Shown here: in pieces, positions 18,688 to 24,108 of the stretch
Layout of the letters: each line of letters begins with the position of its first letter
Position numbering within the stretch: the stretch's first letter is position 1
DNA from: CALARM01 sp964431735
Lineage (GTDB): Bacteria > Vulcanimicrobiota > SpSt-956 > JAKJGF01
Assembly: GCA_964431735.1 (NCBI GenBank)
Contig: CAYSLJ010000111.1
Coordinates: 1-24,108 of the forward strand
Length of the DNA: 24,108 nt
Direction of reading: 5' to 3'
Made by a program: the position numbers and the translations under genes
Notes under the pieces: model-generated
What the model saw: the letters and a program-made list of their open reading frames with translations, nothing else
The model's database searches: none
What the model was told of the DNA's origin: nothing

Positions 18688-19592
18688 ATATTCCATAATC
18701 CCTTTAATTGTTCCGCCCGTGGTATGCCTTTTCTCCCTCCGAGAGATTGGCATTTAAGGCCTGCTATAAGGGATGCAAATTCCAGGTTTTTCTCAAGATT
18801 GTATCCAAGAGTAATACCACGGGCAAAAGCACCGTGAAATACATCTCCGGCACCGGTAGTATCTACGACAGGAGAAACACTGTATGCTTTCTGCCTTATG
18901 ACTTTACTGCCATCGCAGGCAAGAGAACCTTCTTCTCCAAGGGTAACTACAAGTACGGAAGAAGTAAATCTTTTCTGCCATAATGTTACGGCTTTTTGAA
19001 GTGTTTTCTTTCCCGTAAAGGAAAGAAGATATTTTACAGGAAGAATATTATGGGTGGCGAGAGAAAAAATTTCATCATTTTCAGGAGCATATCTTTCTAT
19101 ATCAGTGACAACAGGGATATTTTCCTTTCTGGCAATTCTGACTGCCTCAAGGGAAGCTCTGGAATGATGCACATCAGTAAGAAGACAGGAACAATTTTTT
19201 ATAAAATCTCCGTCTATATCTTTTTCTGAAAGCAATCTTTTATTTCCTCTGTTATAAAAGATTGTACGTTCGCCATTATGGGTAAAACAGAAAGCTATAT
19301 GAGATGTAGCGCCTGTATCAATAAATAAACGGCTCACATCCACTCCTTCTGCCACAAGAGACTGTCTTATCTTCTCCCCTGTTTCATCATCGCCTGTGAC
19401 TCCTGTTACGGCACATATTCCTCCCAGACGGGCTGCCGTTACAATAGCTGTTCCCGCCTGTCCTCCGCCCTGCTGATCCAGAAAAGATATTTCTGCCTTT
19501 TCACCGGCGCCGGGATAATTATTTACAATACCGATATAATCCCATGCAATACCGCCTATGGCAATGATATCAAATATTCCGTGTGAATTCAT
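18684..19592 (-). CDS. PfkB-family carbohydrate or nucleoside kinase
   Basis: This 302-aa cytoplasmic enzyme is of the ribokinase superfamily and transfers phosphate from ATP to a sugar or nucleoside. The N-terminal region IAIGGIAWDYIG and GGGQAGTAIVTAARLGG match PfkB signature 1. DTTGAGDVFHGAFA matches signature 2, with Asp250 as catalytic base. Length is typical for the family. The substrate cannot be told from these motifs. The ATG at 19592 has no clear Shine-Dalgarno sequence, because heptamer-repeat DNA lies immediately upstream (19605-19624). The stop lies in another heptamer array. It is separated by 137 bp from the ackA-type operon upstream, so it may be transcribed alone or by read-through. 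Confidence 0.9.
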   Translation of the reverse strand: MNSHGIFDIIAIGGIAWDYIGIVNNYPGAGEKAEISFLDQQGGGQAGTAIVTAARLGGICAVTGVTGDDETGEKIRQSLVAEGVDVSRLFIDTGATSHIAFCFTHNGERTIFYNRGNKRLLSEKDIDGDFIKNCSCLLTDVHHSRASLEAVRIARKENIPVVTDIERYAPENDEIFSLATHNILPVKYLLSFTGKKTLQKAVTLWQKRFTSSVLVVTLGEEGSLACDGSKVIRQKAYSVSPVVDTTGAGDVFHGAFARGITLGYNLEKNLEFASLIAGLKCQSLGGRKGIPRAEQLKGLWNI

Positions 19593-19604
19593 GTTAGAAT
19601 CGTA

Positions 19605-19624
19605 ACGCGTGACGCGTCACGCGT
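19605..19624. repeat. perfect 20-bp palindrome made of ACGCGT heptamers
   Basis: The 20 bases are ACGCGT-GACGCGTC-ACGCGT and equal their own reverse complement. They can also be read as heptamers ACGCGTG, ACGCGTC, ACGCGT. The palindrome lies 12 bases upstream of the PfkB-family start codon. It contains three overlapping ACGCGT hexamers, the same motif as at 58-81 and 19725-19730. Confidence 0.9.
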
Positions 19625-19641
19625 GGAATACTCCATTTTCC

Positions 19642-19692
19642 GTAAGTAGTAAATAGTGAGTAAGGATGTATCCTCTCTACTCACTACTTACT
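19642..19692. repeat. hairpin formed from GTAAGTA/GTGAGTA heptamers
   Basis: GTAAGTA, GTAAATA and GTGAGTA (19642-19662) face an inverted set ending near 19692. TAGTGAGTA (19654-19662) pairs with TACTCACTA (19678-19686). The interior AGGAT-GT-ATCCT adds another 5-bp stem, and AAATAGTG outward pairing adds more. The structure lies in the 137-bp gap between the receiver gene and the PfkB-family gene. It has no T-run on the minus strand, so termination is doubtful. Confidence 0.6.
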
Positions 19693-19720
19693 TATAGCTG
19701 AAAAGTTTTACTGTGCCTAC

Positions 19721-19735
19721 CGTCACGCGTTATGC
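19721..19735. repeat. isolated ACGCGTT-type heptamer pair at the receiver stop codon
   Basis: CGTCACGCGTTATGC includes the CGCGTTA heptamer. The TTA within it (19730-19732) is the minus-strand TAA stop of the receiver gene. This is the second gene in the window whose stop is supplied by heptamer-repeat DNA. Confidence 0.5.
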
Positions 19736-20110
19736 ATTGATAAACTTTTCTATTTCCTTTATAAAGGTACCTGGTGTAACAGGTTTTTGAAGAAAACTGT
19801 TAACAGGAAACATTTCACTGTCACTATCTATGTTACATGGCAATTCATTATTAATTGCGCTGAGACCTATAACAGGAATATGTTTCCATTGTTCATTTTT
19901 CCTGATATCCCTGGCAACATTTATACCTTCATCCATGCTTTCCATCATAATATCGAGAACAATCAGGTCAGGTATCTGTTTTTTAAGATTCTCCATACCT
20001 TCTTTACCGTTTGAAGCCCTGGCGACAGTGTAACTTTTCGTTTCCAGGATCGTCGTCAATGCCTCAACAAGATCATCATCATCATCAATAATAAGAATAT
20101 TTTTACTCAT
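19730..20110 (-). CDS. stand-alone receiver-domain response regulator
   Basis: This 126-aa protein is a single receiver domain and has no output domain. It has the acidic pocket IIDDDDD (residues 9-13), phospho-acceptor Asp52 in LIVLDIMME, and Lys108 in QKPV. The loop after Asp52 reads MMESMDEGINVARDIR, a variant I associate with receivers near anaerobic redox operons (weak recollection). It is the last gene of the minus-strand operon, with AGGTGAT five bases before ATG. Without an output domain it must act through protein contacts or phosphotransfer, perhaps from the kinases at 8023-16964. That link is inference. Confidence 0.9.
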   Translation of the reverse strand: MSKNILIIDDDDDLVEALTTILETKSYTVARASNGKEGMENLKKQIPDLIVLDIMMESMDEGINVARDIRKNEQWKHIPVIGLSAINNELPCNIDSDSEMFPVNSFLQKPVTPGTFIKEIEKFINA

Positions 20111-20129
20111 AAAATCACCTAATTAAATA

Positions 20130-21881
20130 TTAACTTTTATTATAAATACAACGGGGTAAAACATATTTGACAGGGCATTTATCCGCATCATCCCCGTAAG
20201 GACATGTTATTATCGTTTCAGTTAAAGCCACTTCTTCATCAACAGAATATTTCGTGACTCCAAGATTGTAGAGAGCATTACAGACATTACGTCTTACACT
20301 CCAGAAATCACAGGTTTTAATCAGTTTCTCCAGAGGGACTATTGCCTTTTTATCATTCAATTTTCCAAGGACTCTTGCTGCTTCTTTCCTGATCTCTCTG
20401 TTTTCATCCTTCAGTCTTTCTACTACAATATCGGTAACAGCAGAATTCCCTGTCCCTGTAGTTCCAAGAACAGAGAGAACCTTCTTTCTGATAAGATCTT
20501 CCCTGTTGTCTGCCAGAGCCATAACATCCTGTATTGCATCGGTTGCTTTCATAGATTTTATAGCTTCCAGTGCCTCACAGATAACATTTTTATCTGCATC
20601 ATTCAAATGTAACATGATTACAGGCAATGCTTCTACTGCTTTAATTCTCCCAAGAACCTGAAGAGCACCTATTTTTGCCCATACGGCAAGCTTAATTTTC
20701 TTTAAAGCCAGAAGTATTTCTTTCTCTAAAAGATCAGACTCTTTACGGGTGAACATAGCCGTCAGTGCAGGTATGGCTCTGCTATCCTTGAGTTCTGCAA
20801 GAGATCTTATAGCTCTTATTTTAAGGCGTATTACTTTGCTGCTTACTGCTATATTCATCAGTTCCCTTATGTCTAAGGGATTAATACAGAGAACTTCTAT
20901 CAGATCCTGTACGAACGATTGACTGCTCATCCCGGAAAGAGTATTGATAGCTGTTATACGAACCAGATTATAACTATCCTGAAGACAATCTATAAGAGCC
21001 ATTAAAGCTTTATCGGATTTTATCTTACCGATTGCTTCAATGATAGCTTTCTTTTTATACTTATTCTTTGTATGTTTGAGAGCCGAAACAAGAGATTCCA
21101 CTACTGACTCTCCCTGGGCTGCTATAGCATCTACAGATTTTTCTCTTACACAGGGATTGACATCTCCCATGAGTTTCAATAAAGGTGTTATAACTTCACT
21201 ACCACCTATTTTTCCGAGAGCTCTTACTACCTCTTCCCTGACAGAAACATGTTCATCACAGGAAAGCCTTATAAGTTCATCCCTGGCAATTGTACATTTC
21301 AACTCACCAAGAACCCTTATAATACCAGCTTTTATCCTGGGACTGTGTGAGGACAGGGAATTAATCAATATATCTACTTCTTCTTTCCCTGTTTCTATAA
21401 GAGCCTCTACAGCCTTTTTATGTATTTCTTCATCAGGCAATTGTAATATATACAGTAGAGACATGACTGATTGAATATCTTTCTCTGATTTTATTATATC
21501 AATCTCACTGTTAATAATACTTACAGATGTATTCCTGACAAACCATTCAGGATCCTGACAGAGTCCAAGTAACTCGCCTATAACAGAAAGACCGCCTATT
21601 TTCCTGAAATTTCCAAGGCCTCTGATTGCAGCAGTTCTTATATTGGGATTTGCATCCAGAAGATTTTTCGGCTTTAAAAGGTATTTCATAGAATCGGGAT
21701 TTTTTGTATCGGCCAGAGCATATATAGCTGTTTCTCTTACACTATCATCCCTGTCATTCAGTGCATCTACAAGAAGAGAAAAAGCATGGGAGCCGGATAT
21801 TTTTGAAATATCAATGACTGCTCTTCTTCTTACTTCAGTTATATCACTGTTTAATTGTGCTGATAATTCATTTAACATCAT
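20130..21881 (-). CDS. HEAT-repeat protein with cysteine tail
   Basis: The protein has 583 aa from ATG 21881. It is built almost entirely of ~31-residue HEAT repeats of the type 'D-x-x-V-R-x-x-A-[IV]-x-A-L-[GA]-x-[IL]', visible from residue about 12 to 540 (for example VREEVVRALGKIGG and IRKEAARVLGKLND). Such alpha-solenoids bind other proteins. The final 30 residues carry three cysteines at 560, 569 and 578, each nine apart (ITCPYGDD...KCPVKYVLPRC), which could bind a metal or form disulfides. A GTG at 21890 directly follows the upstream stop. However, AGGTG just upstream of ATG 21881 favours that ATG. The gene sits between the cysteine-rich 166-aa gene and the receiver. Confidence 0.88.
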   Translation of the reverse strand: MMLNELSAQLNSDITEVRRRAVIDISKISGSHAFSLLVDALNDRDDSVRETAIYALADTKNPDSMKYLLKPKNLLDANPNIRTAAIRGLGNFRKIGGLSVIGELLGLCQDPEWFVRNTSVSIINSEIDIIKSEKDIQSVMSLLYILQLPDEEIHKKAVEALIETGKEEVDILINSLSSHSPRIKAGIIRVLGELKCTIARDELIRLSCDEHVSVREEVVRALGKIGGSEVITPLLKLMGDVNPCVREKSVDAIAAQGESVVESLVSALKHTKNKYKKKAIIEAIGKIKSDKALMALIDCLQDSYNLVRITAINTLSGMSSQSFVQDLIEVLCINPLDIRELMNIAVSSKVIRLKIRAIRSLAELKDSRAIPALTAMFTRKESDLLEKEILLALKKIKLAVWAKIGALQVLGRIKAVEALPVIMLHLNDADKNVICEALEAIKSMKATDAIQDVMALADNREDLIRKKVLSVLGTTGTGNSAVTDIVVERLKDENREIRKEAARVLGKLNDKKAIVPLEKLIKTCDFWSVRRNVCNALYNLGVTKYSVDEEVALTETIITCPYGDDADKCPVKYVLPRCIYNKS

Positions 21882-21893
21882 TGTAAACACCTA
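21879..21893 (-). promoter_or_regulatory. overlapping stop and ribosome-binding site of the HEAT gene
   Basis: Minus-strand TAGGTGTTTACAATG contains the TAG stop of the upstream gene. Its AGGTG lies six bases from ATG 21881 and acts as a Shine-Dalgarno sequence. The GTG at 21890 is inside this element, so it is less likely to be the start. Tight stop-to-start packing implies translational coupling. Confidence 0.5.
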
Positions 21894-22391
21894 TATTCTT
21901 TCTATAAATCCCTGACAGCATTTACCCGGGTTAAAGTCTGTTAACGTATGGCTGCATGCTATATCTGTCGTTATACCTGCAACACCGGCAAAACATCCCA
22001 GACGGGGACAGGTAAGTTCACTGATGACACTGCCTTTGTCCAGAATATCCTGACAGCATGGAAGATAGACACAGTTAAATACAGAGACCTCGATTTTATT
22101 CGGGTTTACCTCTTTTAATACAAACTGTCTTGTATCTTCAAAAAGTCCGCTTTTAATCGCCAGTTCTATATAAGCTTCTACTGCTTCTTTTATTGTACCG
22201 GCAGGTTTCATATGATAACCATATTCGTTACATATGACATTAACCAAATTACTGGCTGCATTTTCATATACTCTCCTGCAGAATTCCCCTGGATGAGGGA
22301 AAAAATCCCTGGCACTTTCCTCTATGGCTGTAACCCAGATTCTTACAAGTTCTCTTTGAGTTTTTCCAGGTTTATATTTGGGATCAATCAT
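21891..22391 (-). CDS. cysteine-rich 166-aa protein of unknown function
   Basis: I do not recognise the family with confidence. An N-terminal helical half (QRELVRIWVTAIEESARDFF...) is followed by a cysteine-rich C-terminal half. There are ten cysteines: 38, 54, 107, 112, 113, 128, 133, 146, 158 and 159. Motifs include NCVYLPCC, CPRLGCF, ACSHTL and FNPGKCC. The layout (helical region, then a Cys-rich beta-like end with a closing 'C-x-x-x-[LV]-TDFNPGKC') vaguely recalls the V4R and methanogen-output ligand-binding folds. A metal or redox role is plausible but not shown. GTGGAGG precedes ATG by about 9 bases, inside the end of ackA. One base separates it from the ackA stop. Confidence 0.8.
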   Translation of the reverse strand: MIDPKYKPGKTQRELVRIWVTAIEESARDFFPHPGEFCRRVYENAASNLVNVICNEYGYHMKPAGTIKEAVEAYIELAIKSGLFEDTRQFVLKEVNPNKIEVSVFNCVYLPCCQDILDKGSVISELTCPRLGCFAGVAGITTDIACSHTLTDFNPGKCCQGFIERI

Positions 22392-22392
22392 A

Positions 22393-23589
22393 TTAATTCG
22401 CCTCCACTAATTTCTTTGTTTCCTGTGCTATTACAAGCTCTTCATTTGTGGGGACACATAACACTGCAGTTTTCCCTCTACTTATTATTAAACTTCTCCG
22501 GTTATTCAAATCTTTATCAACTTCTATACCTAAAAATTCAAGACCTTCACAGACAAGTTCTCTCACACGGGAAGCATTTTCTCCTATACCGCCGGTAAAC
22601 ACAACTGCATCAAGACCCCCCATAACTGCACCGTAGGCACCTATATATTTTTTTATTCTGTGGCAGAAAACATCAAGAGCCAGTTTAAACTGTCCTTCTC
22701 CTCTATCGGCACCTTCTATTATTTCTCGCATATCATTTGATCTCTCCGAAATGCCTTTGAGCCCTGACTGGCTGTTCATCAACTTATCCATTTCGGCAGG
22801 TTTGAGTCCTTCTCTTTCCATCAGATAGGTAACAATTGCAGGATCAATATCGCCGCATCTTGTTCCCATAACAACACCTTCAAGAGGGGTAAATCCCATA
22901 GATGTATCTATGGAAATACCTCCTTTTACTGCAGCAATACTGGCACCGTTTCCGAGGTGACATGTTACTATATTCAATTCCTCGACAGGTCTTTTTAAAA
23001 TCTCCGCAGCTTTTCTGGAAACATAATAATGAGACGTACCGTGAAAACCATATCTTCTGATACCCATTTTCTTATATAAAGAATAAGGAAGGGCATAGAT
23101 ATAAGAAGAAGGAGGCATTTTCTGATGAAAAGCAGTATCAAAAACGCCGACCTGAGGTTTTCCCGGTATAATTCTGGCACATTCTTTTATACCTTTCAGA
23201 TTATGAGGATTATGAAGAGGTGCAAATTTAATACACTCTTCTATTTGCTGTATAACTTCGTCCGTAATAATCACAGAACTGGCAAATTTCTCTCCCCCGT
23301 GAACCACTCGATGACCTATAGCCATAATTTCATCCATATTTTTTACTGTACCATGCCGGGGATGGGTAAGAATATCTATTATCTTCTGAATAGCCACTGC
23401 ATGGTTACTGATTTCCGTAATTTCTCTATATTCATTTTTACCTTTTGGTTGATACCTGAAAATAGCATCAACACTGCCAATTCTTTCTACTATACCTTTT
23501 GCCAGATTTTCTTCTGTATCTCCCTGGATAAGTTGAAATTTAGCAGATGAACTGCCACAGTTTAATACCAGGATATTTATTGTTACCAC
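22393..23589 (-). CDS. ackA: acetate kinase
   Basis: This 398-aa enzyme interconverts acetate plus ATP and acetyl phosphate plus ADP in the cytoplasm. Conserved ASKHA-family motifs are all present. They are NCGSSSAKFQL (Asn10), GHRVVHGGE (Arg94), VFDTAFHQ (Asp151), GFHGTSHYYVS (His183), CHLGNGASI (His211), GTRCGDIDP (Arg244), GGIGENASRVRE, and a C-terminal TNEELVIAQE carrying the conserved Glu. Length is typical. Phosphotransacetylase is not adjacent. It heads a four-gene operon with almost no gaps. The frame opens at GTG 23589, but that GTG overlaps the ribosome-binding sequence AAGGTGGT. The codon at the usual family start (three codons on, before NILVLNCG) is ATA at 23580, five bases after AAGGTGG. 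True initiation could be at either. Confidence 0.95.
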   Translation of the reverse strand: MVTINILVLNCGSSSAKFQLIQGDTEENLAKGIVERIGSVDAIFRYQPKGKNEYREITEISNHAVAIQKIIDILTHPRHGTVKNMDEIMAIGHRVVHGGEKFASSVIITDEVIQQIEECIKFAPLHNPHNLKGIKECARIIPGKPQVGVFDTAFHQKMPPSSYIYALPYSLYKKMGIRRYGFHGTSHYYVSRKAAEILKRPVEELNIVTCHLGNGASIAAVKGGISIDTSMGFTPLEGVVMGTRCGDIDPAIVTYLMEREGLKPAEMDKLMNSQSGLKGISERSNDMREIIEGADRGEGQFKLALDVFCHRIKKYIGAYGAVMGGLDAVVFTGGIGENASRVRELVCEGLEFLGIEVDKDLNNRRSLIISRGKTAVLCVPTNEELVIAQETKKLVEAN

Positions 23590-23596
23590 CTTCTTT
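23578..23596 (-). promoter_or_regulatory. ackA ribosome-binding site with GTG/ATA start ambiguity
   Basis: On the minus strand AGAAGGTGGTAACAATA runs from the Shine-Dalgarno-like AAGGTGG to the ATA codon 23580-23578, five bases apart. Only GTG 23589 (inside the Shine-Dalgarno sequence) and ATA 23580 (at the canonical position) are available near the family N-terminus, and there is no ATG nearby. The sequence matches AAGGAGGT with one base changed. Confidence 0.5.
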
Positions 23597-23600
23597 TGAT

Positions 23601-23625
23601 TAGCTATTAGCTATCAGCTATCAGC
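23601..23625. repeat. heptamer array, TAGCTAT type
   Basis: TAGCTAT, TAGCTAT, CAGCTAT and CAGC follow one another with period seven. The core TAGCTA is self-complementary, as ACGCGT is in the other heptamer family. It lies 12 bases upstream of the ackA reading frame. Confidence 0.8.
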
Positions 23626-23692
23626 CGGGCTATCATTCTATTTTAAGCTAAAGACTGACAGATGAACTGCTGAATTATTTTTCGACAAATAA

Positions 23693-23710
23693 TTTAAAAG
23701 CCCTTTTAAA
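23693..23710. promoter_or_regulatory. 8-bp inverted repeat upstream of ackA, operator-like
   Basis: TTTAAAAG-CC-CTTTTAAA is a perfect inverted repeat with eight-base arms and a two-base centre. It lies about 104-121 bases upstream of the first ackA frame codon. The spacing and symmetry suit a dimeric regulator, but AT-rich palindromes also occur by chance. Confidence 0.35.
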
Positions 23711-23714
23711 ATAG

Positions 23715-23728
23715 TTTAGAGTTTAGAG
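23715..23728. repeat. two-unit heptamer TTTAGAG
   Basis: TTTAGAG occurs twice in tandem with period seven (23715-23721, 23722-23728), a fourth heptamer sequence in this window. Two copies alone are weak evidence. The shared period with the other arrays is the reason for listing it. Confidence 0.4.
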
Positions 23729-23737
23729 ATCATTACT

Positions 23738-23857
23738 GCAACAGGTAAATTGGCACCAAAAAAATATGGCAAACACTCCTGTCTCTGGCCGGCCTCTTGA
23801 GGAAAAGATATGCCCTATTATAAAGAGAGTTGTAAATTATATAGACGCAGAATATTA
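23738..23857 (+). repeat. element A, direct copy of a 120-bp repeat
   Basis: This 120-bp segment opens GCAACAGGTAAATTGG and ends AATATTA. It is about 85% identical to element C by eye, with two compensating one-base gaps. Its central 35 bases (23778-23812) are present in inverted form in element B. It is not coding in any recognised frame. Confidence 0.8.
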
Positions 23858-23892
23858 ACAGCGTGCATTACCAGTTTGCCACACAACAGGAT

Positions 23893-23927
23893 CATATCTT
23901 TTCCGGAAGAGTCCGGTCAGGGACAGG
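23893..23927 (-). repeat. element B, inverted copy of the A/C core
   Basis: The 35 bases CATATCTTTTCC...GGGACAGG are the reverse complement of the A and C cores with about five or six differences each. B sits roughly equidistant between the A core (ends 23812) and the C core (starts 24013), at 80 and 85 bases. A single-stranded copy of B could pair with either. Confidence 0.75.
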
Positions 23928-23956
23928 TTTTAGAAATGGGTATGAACTTATCTGGA

Positions 23957-23973
23957 GCGGTACTTAGTACCGC
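23957..23973. promoter_or_regulatory. 17-bp perfect dyad
   Basis: GCGGTACT-T-AGTACCGC is a perfect inverted repeat with eight-base arms around a single base. It overlaps the first two bases of element C. It could be an operator or a small hairpin loop; no regulator is identified for it. Confidence 0.45.
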
Positions 23974-24091
23974 AACAGGTAAATTGGTACCCAAAAAAAT
24001 ATGGAACTCACTCCTGTCCCTGGCCGGGCTCTGGAGGAAAAGATATGCCGTAGTAAAAGAGAGTTATAAATTATATAGATGCAAAATATTA
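23972..24091 (+). repeat. element C, second direct copy of the 120-bp repeat
   Basis: This segment also begins GCAACAGGTAAATTGG and ends AATATTA, 120 bp in all. Its core (24013-24047) reads CCTGTCCCTGGCCGGG... and matches element A in the same orientation. The segment also reads open in one frame (ATGKLVPKKIW...). The frame is not conserved in A, which hits a stop, and so is not convincing as a gene. Confidence 0.8.
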
Positions 24092-24108
24092 AACGTCTAA
24101 AAAACCAG

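Larger units (their letters stand above)
23590..24108. other. non-coding region upstream of ackA, 519 bp
   Basis: I find no convincing gene in this region. It contains the AGCTAT heptamer array (23601-23625), an 8-bp inverted repeat (23693-23710), a TTTAGAG pair (23715-23728), three related elements A, B and C (23738-24091), and a 17-bp dyad (23957-23973). A 96-codon plus-strand frame at 23810-24100 crosses elements B and C and is judged non-coding. A promoter for ackA is expected in this region, but I cannot place it confidently. Confidence 0.6.

Noticed and set aside
23738..24091. Possible known riboswitch (cyclic-di-GMP, cobalamin, Moco or fluoride type)
   Set aside because: None of the conserved cores I could recall for these classes was present, so no riboswitch was called.
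23810..24100. Plus-strand 96-codon frame over elements B and C
   Set aside because: No recognised motif, and it crosses an inverted repeat. The matching frame in direct repeat A is interrupted by a stop, so it looks like repeat DNA rather than a gene.

Overview
The window is an AT-rich bacterial chromosome segment. It encodes an intact lipoprotein of the alpha-2-macroglobulin family, a large Ser/Thr and histidine hybrid kinase, HEAT-repeat proteins and acetate kinase. Two exported proteins (one with a clear lipobox) and a GspG-like (type II secretion pseudopilin) domain suggest a diderm, Gram-negative-type cell. AckA and a Cys-rich operon fit an anaerobic or fermentative lifestyle. The species cannot be named from sequence alone; an uncultivated anaerobic lineage is plausible.

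Layout. (1) 1-108: arrays of 7-bp tandem repeats. (2) 109-2265 (-): a 718-aa protein of unknown function with a charged, low-complexity N-terminal half and a duplicated C-terminal domain. A 0.4-kb region separates it from a divergent gene. (3) 2665-7206 (+): a thioester-containing alpha-2-macroglobulin lipoprotein with a GspG-like domain where the bait region normally lies. (4) 7316-7954 (+): a broken PIN-domain toxin gene followed by an intact small antitoxin-like gene. (5) 8023-16964 (+): two overlapping signalling genes. The first is a 2606-aa Ser/Thr kinase-AAA-TPR-GAF-PAS-HisKA-HATPase-REC protein; the second is a REC-histidine kinase. (6) 17052-18623 (-): an MscS-family channel, and 18684-19592 (-): a PfkB sugar/nucleoside kinase. 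(7) 19730-23589 (-): a tight four-gene operon of acetate kinase, a 10-cysteine 166-aa protein, a HEAT-repeat protein with a cysteine tail, and a stand-alone receiver. (8) 23590-24108: non-coding DNA with heptamer repeats, operator-like dyads and a direct-inverted-direct set of related ~120/35-bp elements upstream of ackA.

The most distinctive observations are: (a) heptanucleotide tandem arrays of at least four different sequences, all outside genes apart from supplying two stop codons, and some folding into hairpins; (b) the pseudopilin-like insertion in the macroglobulin; (c) the ackA-Cys-rich-HEAT-receiver operon, which looks like a metabolic or redox sensing module; (d) the A/B/C repeat set upstream of ackA, whose inverted copy can pair with either flanking copy; (e) a PIN gene inactivated by a stop and a frameshift beside an intact antitoxin-like gene; and (f) ackA lacking an ATG, with ATA at the family's usual start position. 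No tRNA, rRNA, CRISPR array or insertion sequence was recognised.
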